From Bacillus tianshenii (GTDB taxonomy: Bacteria > Bacillota > Bacilli > Bacillales > Bacillaceae_N): 64,000 bases of DNA. The first letter of the stretch is position 1. Every line of letters begins with the position of its first letter. The position numbers and the translations under genes were made by a program. Location of the stretch: the NCBI GenBank assembly GCA_020524525.2, contig CP129018.1, positions 3,104,115 to 3,168,114 on the forward strand, given 5' to 3'. The notes under the pieces were generated by a model. The model saw only the letters and a program-made list of their open reading frames with translations. It was not told where the DNA came from and searched no databases. This document shows positions 1 through 7,642 of the stretch, piece after piece.

Positions 1-332
1 CGATAAATACCTGACCAGTAATAGATAGAACGCTTAATCATATCATATTTATTACTAAACTGAATTTCAATGTTAATTTGTTGCTCATCATTCGTAATAG
101 CAAGAATATCTAAGCGGGACTGCTTATCCTCCTGATATTCTCCGCCGGCTTCTGTATTGTAAAACGTAATGTCCTTAATACTTTCTCGACCGTTTCGGTT
201 CAAGACAGCATTTAAGAATACAACGGTTATTTGTTTATTCTTTTTTGTTCCAAACAATTGTTTGAACGCATAATCCACCTTAAGATCCATCAACCGGCTC
301 AACGGCACGCGTTTCAGCAGTCTTGTTTTCAC
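1..332 (-). CDS. Rpn family recombination-promoting nuclease / putative transposase, partial (C-terminus outside window)
   Basis: The visible N-terminal ~110 residues carry hallmarks of the Rpn (PD-(D/E)XK nuclease, formerly transposase_31) family: MDLKVDYAFKQLFG near the start, a QSRLDILA stretch with the family's catalytic Asp, and INIEIQF with the catalytic acidic/Gln residues, followed by KRSIYYWSGIY. Members are DNase-like proteins linked to recA-independent recombination. I chose a GTG start at 332, preceded by AAGGAT about ten bases upstream; an in-frame ATG at 290 (MDLKVDY) is equally plausible. It lies just downstream of yifB on the same strand. A decayed C-terminal piece of the same family is at 22.3-22.7 kb. 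Confidence 0.8.
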   Translation of the reverse strand, partial: MKTRLLKRVPLSRLMDLKVDYAFKQLFGTKKNKQITVVFLNAVLNRNGRESIKDITFYNTEAGGEYQEDKQSRLDILAITNDEQQINIEIQFSNKYDMIKRSIYYWSGIY

Positions 333-370
333 TTGTATACCAACATCCTTACATCTTATTATACCACTTT

Positions 371-1897
371 TTATGCTTTCTTCTTCTGTCTGTCATGTTT
401 ATTCATTCTACGATAGGTCATCGCTTCCCATAATGCTTCATCTGTTATGTGTTCTTCATCTTGCAGGTCTGCTATTGTTCGAGCCAAGCGGATAATTTTC
501 ACTTGAACACGGTTGCTCCAATGCTGCTTCGTTGAAAGCTGTTGCAGCATGTGCTTCTGATTGGTTGTGAGCGGGGTTGTATGCTCAATTCGTTCATATG
601 ACACCTCTGCATTGCACTGTTCTTGCTGATATCGTTCATATTGCCTGTGGCGGGCCTTGGTCACTCGCTCGCGAACTGTTTCAGAGTCTTCATTGACTTC
701 TGTACCGGCTTCCATGTTCACTGGACGCAGGCTTAATAAGAGATCCATTCGGTCGTGAATAGGACCCGAGACGCGGTTCTGATATGCTTTCACTTGCTTT
801 GGGGAACAGGTACAGTAGTGTGTCTGGGAGCCGAGATGACCGCATGGGCAGGGGTTCATTGCACCGATGAGAATGAACTTAGCAGGGTATGTTACTGTCG
901 AGTGGGCGCGGCTGATAGTAACTTTGCTTGTTTCAAGCGGTTGCCTCAGCATATCGAGTGTCTTCTTTGTAAACTCTGCCATTTCATCGAGAAAAAGGAC
1001 GCCATGGTGAGCTAATGAGACTTCTCCTGGCTTCGGGTAGGAGCCGCCGCCAATTATCGCAACGGAAGAAGCAGAATGGTGAGGGTTACGGAATGGAGGA
1101 TAGACGGTGGAATGAAGTGGTGCACCTGCTAATTGATAGAGACTGATTGTTTCCAGCTTCGCTTCGTTTGTAAGCGGAGGCAAGATTGTTTGAAAGGTTT
1201 GAGCAAGCAGGCTTTTTCCGCAGCCCGGTGGACCTGACATAAGCAAATGATGCCCGCCTGCCGCCGCTATTTCCATCGCTCGTTTGGCTTGCTCATGGCC
1301 GATAATGTGTTTGAAATCCTGATCATAAGCTGGTTGAATAGTAGTTCTTGTTTTACTTGGGGGAAGTGGTTGAAGCTGGAGGCTTTGCTGTCCTGTTAGG
1401 GAGTGGATAACGTCTTGTAGGTGTTGGACAAAGTGGAGCTTCACGCCGTCAATATATTCGAGCGGCAGGTTCTCATCAAAAGGAAGATATAAGTGCTCAA
1501 TACCATTCTTCTTTGCAGCCATAATGGCAGGCAGCATCCCTTCGACAGGGCGAATTGTGCCATCTAGCGATAATGCACCTAGAAAAGCGGTTTTAGCTGG
1601 CAGGTCTTCAGCAAAATGATTGACTGATTTTAAAATTCCGATGGCCATGGCTAAGTCAAACATCGGTCCATTCTTCTTTTGTTCTGCGGGTGATAGGTTT
1701 ATGATGATTTTTTTGTCAGGAAGCTCGACTCCAAATGAATGCAAGGCAGCTAACACGCGTTCTTTCGACTCCTTTACAGATGTATCCGGCAAGCCGACAA
1801 TGCTCATTGCTTCCATGCCGGGAATCATTTGGACTTCCACATGCACAGTGTAGCCCTCAAGACCTTTCAATCCAATGCTCTTCACTGTTACGGCCAT
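371..1897 (-). CDS. comM: YifB/ComM family Mg-chelatase-like AAA+ ATPase
   Basis: This 508-residue protein has the normal family length. An N-terminal ChlI-type Lon-protease-like domain (about 1-170) is followed by a Mg-chelatase AAA+ domain with Walker A GPPGCGKS (residues 222-229) and Walker B GVLFLDEM (Asp304-Glu305), a Cys-rich insert (CPCGH ... CTC, about 355-375) and a C-terminal helical domain. In Gram-negative bacteria ComM is a hexameric helicase promoting branch migration in natural transformation; the role in Bacillus is less clear. The start is the ATG at 1897, eight bases after GAGGAG; an ATG two codons earlier is too close to that site. The first 41 bases overlap the 3' end of the upstream RAYT gene. 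Confidence 0.9.
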   Translation of the reverse strand: MAVTVKSIGLKGLEGYTVHVEVQMIPGMEAMSIVGLPDTSVKESKERVLAALHSFGVELPDKKIIINLSPAEQKKNGPMFDLAMAIGILKSVNHFAEDLPAKTAFLGALSLDGTIRPVEGMLPAIMAAKKNGIEHLYLPFDENLPLEYIDGVKLHFVQHLQDVIHSLTGQQSLQLQPLPPSKTRTTIQPAYDQDFKHIIGHEQAKRAMEIAAAGGHHLLMSGPPGCGKSLLAQTFQTILPPLTNEAKLETISLYQLAGAPLHSTVYPPFRNPHHSASSVAIIGGGSYPKPGEVSLAHHGVLFLDEMAEFTKKTLDMLRQPLETSKVTISRAHSTVTYPAKFILIGAMNPCPCGHLGSQTHYCTCSPKQVKAYQNRVSGPIHDRMDLLLSLRPVNMEAGTEVNEDSETVRERVTKARHRQYERYQQEQCNAEVSYERIEHTTPLTTNQKHMLQQLSTKQHWSNRVQVKIIRLARTIADLQDEEHITDEALWEAMTYRRMNKHDRQKKKA

Positions 1898-2453
1898 CAG
1901 CATCACTCCTCGTTTTCTCTTCGACAAAGCGGCGGTAATGTTCTTTCTCTGGTTCGGAAAAATAGGATAAAATTTTTGAAGTGGAGATGTGGTGGTTATC
2001 TTGATTGGAGATATATGAACGATAACTGCTCCAGCGGTAATTCTCTGGCTTACTCACCATGTTTGCTTCCAGAGGGTTTCGATGAATATAGCGGCTTACT
2101 TCGAGGAGGTAGTCAGATGTAGCAATAATTTCTGCCGCATAACGGCCTTGGAACACGTGTCCGACAAGGTGGTGACGGCGGTTGAATTCAATTGCGTAAA
2201 GCGAATGCCATTTCTTCATAATCGGTCCTGGTGGTGTCTTCGTCGTTTCAAGCAGAAGGTGAATGTGGTTTGTCATAAGGCAGTAAGCGTGGAGAATAAA
2301 GGGGAATTCAAAGCGGGCTTCTTCTAACAGTTCTAAATATCGCAAACGGTCTTCATCGTCATAAAACAAACTTGCACGTCTGTTTCCACGGGCAGTAATG
2401 TGATAAATCGCACCCGGAAACCAAACCCTAGGCTGTCGCGCCAAACGCATCAT
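1857..2453 (-). CDS. REP-associated tyrosine transposase (RAYT, IS200/IS605-like Y1 HUH)
   Basis: A single-domain Y1-transposase protein of 198 residues. It has the RAYT opening YHITARGNRR, the metal-binding HUH motif in MTNHIHLLLE (His63, His65), and the candidate nucleophile Tyr122 in RYIHRNPLEANM, followed by YRWSSYRSY. RAYTs are usually single-copy, vertically inherited relatives of IS200 transposases thought to mobilise or maintain REP palindromes. No terminal inverted repeats or partner gene are seen, so it is not an obvious complete insertion sequence. The window holds many REP-like palindromes that could be its substrates (inference). The 3' end overlaps the yifB start, so the two are probably co-transcribed. 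The RBS (AAAGG close to a double ATG) is weak. Confidence 0.85.
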   Translation of the reverse strand: MMRLARQPRVWFPGAIYHITARGNRRASLFYDDEDRLRYLELLEEARFEFPFILHAYCLMTNHIHLLLETTKTPPGPIMKKWHSLYAIEFNRRHHLVGHVFQGRYAAEIIATSDYLLEVSRYIHRNPLEANMVSKPENYRWSSYRSYISNQDNHHISTSKILSYFSEPEKEHYRRFVEEKTRSDADGRNSEEHWIERS

Positions 2454-2498
2454 CCTTTCTTTCTAGCTTATCTTTCATTTATTCAATATCAAGGTGGA

Positions 2499-2651
2499 AA
2501 TTCCTGCATAAAAATTGGAAAAGCAGAGAGTATTATCGAGGTTAACACGACCACCCATCCGCTTTATGTAGTTGCTAAATATGATTCTAGCAAGAACGAA
2601 CTCAAAATCTATAATATTGTAAAAGGAGAGTCAATCATCTCGCGTGAATGA
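2499..2651 (+). pseudogene. 5'-truncated remnant of a plus-strand gene of unknown function
   Basis: An open plus-strand frame with protein-like composition (KIGKAESIIEVN ... LYVVAKYDSSKNELKIYN) has no credible start or RBS. It ends at a TGA inside a strong plus-strand terminator hairpin. This looks like the 3' end of a gene whose front part is lost, next to the RAYT gene. The family is not recognised. The frame extends back to 2400 but that part is antisense to the RAYT start and is not protein-like. It could be a chance frame. Confidence 0.35.
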
Positions 2652-2666
2652 TTGACTCTCCTTTTT
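2625..2666 (+). terminator. Intrinsic terminator with perfect 14-bp stem
   Basis: The arms GGAGAGTCAATCAT and ATGATTGACTCTCC are perfectly complementary around a nine-base loop and are followed by TTTTTATTT on the plus strand. On the minus strand the A-rich flank gives a shorter T tract, so it may work both ways. It fits the end of the decayed plus-strand gene. Confidence 0.8.
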
Positions 2667-2696
2667 ATTTACAATAATTTAGCGCATTAACGCAGC

Positions 2697-2710
2697 GGGG
2701 GAATGTCCCC
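2697..2710. repeat. Short REP-like palindrome (GGGG-N-CCCC class)
   Basis: GGGGGAATGTCCCC, placed just after the stop of the lipoprotein gene, is a degenerate relative of the GGGGACTGTCCCC palindromes at 5.9-7.9 kb. It could also serve as a weak hairpin at the 3' end of the upstream mRNA. Confidence 0.4.
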
Positions 2711-2716
2711 TTTCAC

Positions 2717-3157
2717 TTATGGCATCTCACAATTCCAGATCTTCCATTCACCATCAATTCGTGTGAAGACCGCAATATTATTGTCGCCTTCTTTTGCTGC
2801 AAAATCACCGCTTTTGAAGAGGACAATCTTTTCTACCTGTTGGTCACCGAAAATTCCAACCTTATAAGTAATAGGCTCTTTGTACGTTATGATGATCCCT
2901 GACTCACTTTTTAGCGCTTTTTCCATTTTGCTATCATCATAGTAAAGGCGAAAGCGGTCGACCGCATTTTCTAATAAGCTACTAACATTTTGTTCATATT
3001 GTAATTGCATATCGCTTTCTTCTACAAAAGCTAACTTTCCGTCTTCAAATACTTCTACTGTAAATGCCACTTGCTCTACTCCTTTTGCTTCTTCTGTTTC
3101 GTTGCATCCAGTAAGCACTCCAACTGTCATGAAGAGAGCGAAAATCAAAGCTTTCAT
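2717..3157 (-). CDS. Hypothetical lipoprotein, probable partner of the upstream exported protein
   Basis: This 146-residue protein has a short hydrophobic signal ending in the lipobox LTGC (Cys18), so it should be lipid-anchored on the outer face of the membrane. The mature part is small, acidic and predicted alpha/beta, ending with a DGEWKIWNCEM segment reminiscent of small secreted NTF2-like or DUF-type lipoproteins, but I recognise no family. It starts 18 bases after the stop of the 845-residue exported protein with its own RBS (AGGGG), so the two form a transcription unit and may act together at the cell surface (inference). Confidence 0.75.
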   Translation of the reverse strand: MKALIFALFMTVGVLTGCNETEEAKGVEQVAFTVEVFEDGKLAFVEESDMQLQYEQNVSSLLENAVDRFRLYYDDSKMEKALKSESGIIITYKEPITYKVGIFGDQQVEKIVLFKSGDFAAKEGDNNIAVFTRIDGEWKIWNCEMP

Positions 3158-3175
3158 ATTTTTACCCCTATCTTA

Positions 3176-5713
3176 TTATTGTGCTTGAACACGCACATCA
3201 TCAATTAAGACAGCAGTGTCATAGACTGTATCTGTAGCATCTGCAGCTGTGAATGTAAGAGTAACAACTTGGCCTTTGAAGCTTTCAGGAATATCAAAGC
3301 TATGTGACTGCCAATCAGTCATCCATACATCCCCTACATCAAATATTAGGTCAGGTGATACTGGAACAAGGTCTCCGCCAGGTTCTTCATACGAGCCTTC
3401 AGTAGGTTCATACCCTTCTTCCCATTCATTGTAATAAGAGTTTGAAGCTCCAAATTGTTCTGCTAACGAGTTGATTGTTAGATTAAGAACTAGAACTTCT
3501 TCTCCATCCTTAGAAGAAAGCGTAACATTGAATGGATCATCATAGTTGCTTCCTATATACTCTAAGAATTCCTCTGACATGTAATTCCAATCAAATGTCA
3601 ACTTATCCGCAGTCTCACTAAGATAAAACGTCTGTTCAATCTGTCCAAGTGCTTCCGTATAACCTAAGCCAGTTGAAATGATTGCCATTCTATCTCCGTC
3701 CACGGGAGTTGAGACCACAGGGCTTCCGAGACTGTAAATGGCACGACCATCTCCAATTGCTTTCCAGCCTTGAAGAGAACTTTCGAAGCTTCCATTAATA
3801 AGGTTAGAAGCTACCCCAGGTTCTTCTTGTGGTGTGCTGAACTTAAGGTCACTGTCGCCTTTTAATTCCCACATAGCATTCAAAGAGTAATATGGATCAT
3901 AAGCTGGCATTGCAAAGTAAGCATCACCGGTTGTCTTACCTTCATTAACTAGAAGCTCAACTAAACGGATAGACTGCTCATAAGCGAACTTACTCGTTAC
4001 ACTCTTATCATAACCGTAGTAAGCGCCTGCGCCTTTTTCACTGAAAGCATTCCAAAGGCTATCTGACATTGTACTTTCACATGAACTATTTACAATCACT
4101 GTATCATCAAACTGATCATCTAAATGCTTATTAAACCATTCATGATTAACAGCGTATACTGGCTCTTTCACTTTAACACCATTGTTTTCAGTTACAATCA
4201 TATGCTGCGTTAGAACAACTTGTCCTAAGATTTGTTCTACTTCATATTTTGTGTTGTCGACTGTCTCACCTGTTAAGATCCACTTTCCAGCTGACCCGTG
4301 AGTTGAAATGACAACTAGACCGTAATCAGTCATTTCTTTAAGTGACTCAATATCCGCTTCTGTATTTGTTTTCTTTGTTACGTTGAAACCAAGCTGGGAG
4401 CTTGTAAGGATGTCGGCAATTTCTTCTGTTTCATCCCATGGATAGAATTCATTTTGGAAAGGAGCCCATAAGAAGGCTGAACGAGAACCAATTTCCTCAT
4501 AATCTCCATCACTTTGCATTACGTTAAGTTGAACTGTCTCTATCGGAGGTGCCTCGGGAGCATTTTCTCCTGTTGTTTGCTTGTCAATTGGAACTTTAGG
4601 TTCTCTAACTCGTTCCTTCTTTTCTTCTTCTCTATTTTGGTCAGTAACTTCACTGCTATCTGCTTTCGGTACTTCTAATGAACGGATTCCTGCTTCTACA
4701 TCTTCCTCTTGTACGATCTGAATCATTGATTTCAAGCCGTTTGTATGTTTGACTTCAATAACGCCCTCTTCTGTCTCTTCGTAGCTTTCTACATTGGCGT
4801 CTGAAGCTAGATTCGTCTCAACGATGTTAACAATTTCTTTGACTTCAACTTGAGTATTAGCTAATTGTTTCACCGCATCTGAAGTCTTTGTATGCGTTTG
4901 TACTACTTCTTTAACATCTTCCCCGTTGGAAGTTTGAATAATTGCTAATTCAGTTTGCGCAGACTGAGTTGTTCCTTCCTTTGTTGTTACGACAACTTTG
5001 AAGGTTATGTCTGCCTCTTGCGAATTATTAATCTTGTCATTTAACTTAATGGAGTATGTACGGTCTCCACGGATTTCATCCGCATGCTGTTCTAAGTCTC
5101 CGCTATCGAATAAATAATCAACTAGTTCCCAACCATTTGCTGTCTCTTTGTATAAAGCAACAGGAGATATACCAGTCGTTTCATTCGTTTCGGCTAATTC
5201 GCTCTCAGACTTATCCACTTCTATTGTCAAACGAATATCTTCGTCTGAATAGCCAACTGGGATACTTTCAGATGGAAGGAGCTGAACTTCATTAATAAAG
5301 TCCGTATCTGGTACACTTGGCGCAGCTACTGTTGTAAATTGCATACTTACCGGAGTAGTCATCGCAACTTGCTTTGTCGAATAAATCCCAGGCCCCACAT
5401 AAAGCGTATAAGTTGTATTATATTGATAGGAACCACTTGGAGATACTGTAATCAAATCTCCATTTAATGACACACTTGTATCTACCTTTGTTCCATCATT
5501 TTTCTTCACGTAGACGGTATTACTATTAACCGATGAATCTTGTAAATCCACATTAAATGAAATATTCCATGTTTTATTGATTGGTTGGTCAAAGCGTGGT
5601 TCTAACGGTGTCCATTCTGTTCCTTGCGCAGCAGCTGATAAACTAGAAAATGATGCTACTAGCAAGATAACAGTAAGTAAGACTGATAAATGCTTTAATA
5701 ATTTTCTTTGCAC
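3176..5713 (-). CDS. Exported multidomain protein with clan CD (caspase/gingipain-like) peptidase-type domain
   Basis: An 845-residue secreted protein. A signal peptide (about 1-29, cut near SAAAQ) is followed by an SbsA/Big_5-type Ig-like domain (about 33-128), a second beta-rich region (140-260), a charged linker (265-410), a candidate cysteine-peptidase domain (about 420-630), and a C-terminal jelly-roll-like carbohydrate- or anchor-type domain (about 634-845, starting INGSFESSLQGW). In the peptidase-like part, VVISTHG places His472 and IVNSSCES places Cys545 after successive hydrophobic strands, the clan CD arrangement seen in caspases, gingipains and C11 proteins. Activity is inferred, not shown. 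The start is GTG, nine bases after GAGGAGG. No SLH or LPXTG anchor is present. The lipoprotein gene follows directly. Confidence 0.75.
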   Translation of the reverse strand: MQRKLLKHLSVLLTVILLVASFSSLSAAAQGTEWTPLEPRFDQPINKTWNISFNVDLQDSSVNSNTVYVKKNDGTKVDTSVSLNGDLITVSPSGSYQYNTTYTLYVGPGIYSTKQVAMTTPVSMQFTTVAAPSVPDTDFINEVQLLPSESIPVGYSDEDIRLTIEVDKSESELAETNETTGISPVALYKETANGWELVDYLFDSGDLEQHADEIRGDRTYSIKLNDKINNSQEADITFKVVVTTKEGTTQSAQTELAIIQTSNGEDVKEVVQTHTKTSDAVKQLANTQVEVKEIVNIVETNLASDANVESYEETEEGVIEVKHTNGLKSMIQIVQEEDVEAGIRSLEVPKADSSEVTDQNREEEKKERVREPKVPIDKQTTGENAPEAPPIETVQLNVMQSDGDYEEIGSRSAFLWAPFQNEFYPWDETEEIADILTSSQLGFNVTKKTNTEADIESLKEMTDYGLVVISTHGSAGKWILTGETVDNTKYEVEQILGQVVLTQHMIVTENNGVKVKEPVYAVNHEWFNKHLDDQFDDTVIVNSSCESTMSDSLWNAFSEKGAGAYYGYDKSVTSKFAYEQSIRLVELLVNEGKTTGDAYFAMPAYDPYYSLNAMWELKGDSDLKFSTPQEEPGVASNLINGSFESSLQGWKAIGDGRAIYSLGSPVVSTPVDGDRMAIISTGLGYTEALGQIEQTFYLSETADKLTFDWNYMSEEFLEYIGSNYDDPFNVTLSSKDGEEVLVLNLTINSLAEQFGASNSYYNEWEEGYEPTEGSYEEPGGDLVPVSPDLIFDVGDVWMTDWQSHSFDIPESFKGQVVTLTFTAADATDTVYDTAVLIDDVRVQAQ

Positions 5714-5945
5714 GAACTATATCCTCCTCATAATGTATCATAAAATTTCACAAATATGGTATTTCTACAAATGTGTAACTATTCCTGCCTTTATTTAATT
5801 GAACACAAAAAAAGTGATCGCTTAATTTTGAAAATATAGGATTATTTTATAGTGGTGCAATGCCAGTGGGACTGTCCCCAGTTACCTTATTAACAATCCC
5901 TTTCGCTTACATACATTTGTTTTCTATTATTTTTTAAAAAAGAAA

Positions 5946-5984
5946 AAGCTAAGCCCCATAGATTTCTCTACCGAGCTTAGCTTT
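5946..5984 (-). terminator. Terminator hairpin within repeat copy A
   Basis: AAGCTAAGC and GCTTAGCTT arms enclose a 21-base loop. Reading on the minus strand, the hairpin is followed by TTTTTCTTTTTT. It could end transcription of the small membrane protein gene at 6421. Confidence 0.65.
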
Positions 5985-6093
5985 ATGAAAAAAGATGACA
6001 TTTAAACAGTAACCAAAAAAGAAAAAAAGGCAAAAGAGCAGATTTGCCCTTCGCCTTCCTCTTTAGCACTTCACAGTACCGGGGGACAGCGCC

Positions 6094-6107
6094 GGGGGAC
6101 TGTCCCC
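6094..6107. repeat. REP-like palindrome GGGGGACTGTCCCC
   Basis: A palindrome preceded by a second half-element, GGGGGACAGC (6081-6090), giving a tandem GCCGGGGGAC arrangement. The same sequence recurs at 7404-7420 and, with one change, at 7903-7918. These are candidate RAYT-associated REP elements. Confidence 0.6.
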
Positions 6108-6290
6108 AAACCTGATTTAAATGATTAACGGAAAGTTGAAATGTAAGACTATAACAGTAGAATCGTTAACTAAAAAGCGAGGCACCCTAAGAAGAAAGAA
6201 GGAAAGGGTTAGAAAATATTAAATTAACGTAACAATTTCTGCTTTGCTTTAATATTTTCTATAAAAAAATGTAATAACCTCTTCGAAAAT

Positions 6291-6342
6291 CTATAAAACT
6301 TTCGATAAATTTCAACATATTTCGGGGAGTGACAGGCACCCT
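6291..6342. repeat. Repeat element 'CTATAAAACTTTCGA ... GGGGAGTGACAGGCAC', copy 1
   Basis: This copy ends in TTCGGGGAGTGACAGGCACC. The same series of blocks recurs at 7226-7262 and 7287-7330, and a shorter GGGAGTGACTGGCAC is at 6366-6380. The GGGGAGTGaCAGGCACcCT core is a near-palindrome and resembles dispersed Bacillaceae REP-like repeats. Confidence 0.6.
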
Positions 6343-6365
6343 ATCAAAGCCCTTTCAAAAATTTT

Positions 6366-6380
6366 GGGAGTGACTGGCAC
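6366..6380. repeat. Short REP-like core GGGAGTGACTGGCAC
   Basis: A degenerate copy of the GGGGAGTGACAGGCAC core, 25 bases after the first copy, within the same gene-free stretch. Confidence 0.45.
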
Positions 6381-6420
6381 GATTCCTTAGTTTCAAAATT
6401 TACAACACTATGATAAAATC

Positions 6421-6843
6421 TTATTCTAGGTACATCTTAATAAAGCTAGCTGTATTTGTAAGAAGATTTATTAATAACACACCAATTACCAAAGAATAAA
6501 CGGGTATAATAAAGGTATTAAATGCTTCGGTTGGCCAATAAGAAATAAATATTGCAAGTAGGTTTAATCCACATATAACCAATAGTTGTCTAAAATAGTT
6601 TAGTAATGGCTCAGTTGATACTCCTTTTTCTTTAAGTAAAAAATTAAATGAAATTGTTACAGCTCCCAATCCTACTACAACTGCCATGCTTATACCCACA
6701 AATGATCTTAAAAACTGGACTAGAATTTCCTGAGTTTGTCCTACTACCAATAGAATCAATGCCGCTACAGCTAATATTAATATGATGCTTAATGTTAAAT
6801 AACTACCTGCAACTTTATGAGTCAAATTCCAAACTTTTTTCAT
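6421..6843 (-). CDS. Small integral membrane protein, unknown function
   Basis: A 140-residue, strongly hydrophobic protein with about four membrane segments (roughly residues 15-37, 47-68, 83-103 and 110-132) joined by short charged loops. I do not recognise the family and see no catalytic motif. An AGGAGG sequence precedes the ATG. It is isolated in a repeat-rich region, flanked by repeat blocks and a gene remnant, so it is likely an accessory gene of limited distribution. The composition (rich in Ile, Leu, Val, with A/T-rich codons) fits a small membrane protein. Confidence 0.65.
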   Translation of the reverse strand: MKKVWNLTHKVAGSYLTLSIILILAVAALILLVVGQTQEILVQFLRSFVGISMAVVVGLGAVTISFNFLLKEKGVSTEPLLNYFRQLLVICGLNLLAIFISYWPTEAFNTFIIPVYSLVIGVLLINLLTNTASFIKMYLE

Positions 6844-6892
6844 TTTAAAACCTCCTTATACTTCTATACGTTCACGAATACTTACTAGTTTC

Positions 6893-7123
6893 AAAATTTT
6901 AGAATTAATAGATTGTTTTAATACTCAAACTAACACAACTTTTACTCATATTCTTGCAGAAAGTGCGGATGCAGGAATAGAAGATGGTTGGAAAGACTAT
7001 CAAGATTGTGAGTATTGCTTTGTGTATGGTCGTGATTATCTCGTATTCTTTGATGCGGATCTTGAGTGTCCTGATTATTCGGGGCTAGAAGAAGTCGTTA
7101 AGAAGCATTTCAGCAATTCATAA
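6893..7123 (+). pseudogene. 5'-truncated remnant of a plus-strand gene
   Basis: An open frame of about 75 codons with real protein character (THILAESADAGIEDGW ... CEYCFVYGRDYLVFFDAD) ends in TAA at 7121-7123 and is followed eight bases later by a perfect terminator, but it has no start codon or RBS. The front of the gene has been lost, probably by a deletion next to the small membrane protein gene. The family is not recognised; the acidic/aromatic composition suggests a small cytosolic protein. Confidence 0.5.
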
Positions 7124-7130
7124 GCAAAAT

Positions 7131-7180
7131 GCCCTCTAACCTAATGGAATGGCTAGAGGGCTTTGTTATTTCTTTTTTTT
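7131..7180 (+). terminator. Intrinsic terminator of the decayed plus-strand gene
   Basis: The 8-bp arms GCCCTCTA and TAGAGGGC flank a 15-base loop and are followed by a T-rich tract ending in TTTTTTTT. Its good state shows that a functional plus-strand gene once ended here. Confidence 0.8.
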
Positions 7181-7225
7181 AGAAACATAGAAAAAGTCCT
7201 GTAGAGCTTTTCTACTAAGCTATCA

Positions 7226-7262
7226 CTCTTCGACAAAATTCGGAGAGTGACAGGCACTGTTC
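7226..7262. repeat. Repeat element with GGAGAGTGACAGGCAC core, copy 2
   Basis: CACTCTTCGACAAAATTCGG precedes the core, matching copy 3 (7287-7330) almost base for base. It belongs to the same family as 6291-6342. Confidence 0.6.
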
Positions 7263-7286
7263 CCATTGACTCTCCTTTTCTTTTAC

Positions 7287-7330
7287 TCTATAAAACTTTC
7301 GACAAAATTCGGGGAGTGACAGGCACTCTT
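7287..7330. repeat. Repeat element with GGGGAGTGACAGGCAC core, copy 3
   Basis: CTCTATAAAACTTTCGACAA and AATTCGGGGAGTGACAGGCA run in series. It lies about 60 bp from copy 2 in the same orientation. Confidence 0.6.
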
Positions 7331-7344
7331 CCTTTACCAGTTAC

Positions 7345-7420
7345 CCCATAGAAAAGACGGAGAGCATTTATCGCCCTCCGCTTTCCCTTTAGCACTTCAC
7401 AGTGCCGGGGGACTGTCCCC
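7345..7420. repeat. Partial third copy of the end of the long repeat, with palindrome GGGGGACTGTCCCC
   Basis: CCCTTTAGCACTTCACAGTG followed by the palindrome matches the last part of copy A (6061-6107). It shows that the end module moves or duplicates separately from the rest. Confidence 0.65.
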
Positions 7421-7538
7421 AATACCCGAAAAGAAAACACCACCGTTTGGAAATGTCGCATTGTTAAAGAGAGAAGGAAAGAAAAAGAAAGATAAACATA
7501 CACGCCGAGAAAAGTTAGGAAATTATTAATAAAAGGTA

Positions 7539-7583
7539 AAAAAAGGGAACAAGGTCAACTGAACACCCTGTTCCCTTTTTTTC
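7539..7583. terminator. Bidirectional terminator without a gene
   Basis: AAAAAGGGAACA and TGTTCCCTTTTTTT arms flank a 17-base spacer, giving A and T tracts on both sides. No gene ends here on either strand, so it is a relic or serves the neighbouring repeats. Confidence 0.65.
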
Positions 7584-7642
7584 TTATAAAGTCGAGAATT
7601 ATATGGTAATTTTTTATATACTTTCAATTTATTAACTACAAT

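Larger units (their letters stand above)
5856..6107. repeat. Long intergenic repeat, copy A (second copy at 7643-7918)
   Basis: Both copies run in the same order: a GTGGGACTGTCCCC palindrome, a stretch containing ATTAACAATCCCTTT, the same terminator hairpin, an A-rich tract, TTTGCCCTT..GCCTTCC, TTAGCACTT, and a terminal GGGGGAC..GTCCCC palindrome. Small insertions and substitutions separate them. Copy B lies directly behind the S-layer gene ending at 7931, so copy A may derive from a former S-layer gene end. Confidence 0.85.
5714..6420. other. Gene-free 707-bp stretch rich in repeats
   Basis: No credible coding sequence is present. The stretch holds one copy of a ~250-bp segment also found at 7.64-7.92 kb, a terminator hairpin, two GGGGG-type palindromes near 6.08-6.11 kb, and two GGGGAGTGACAGGCAC-type elements near 6.3-6.4 kb. 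It probably grew by repeat duplication. Confidence 0.7.

Noticed and set aside
7288-7503. 71-codon minus-strand frame in the repeat region
   Set aside because: It spans several repeat elements, has no RBS and a repeat-derived composition.
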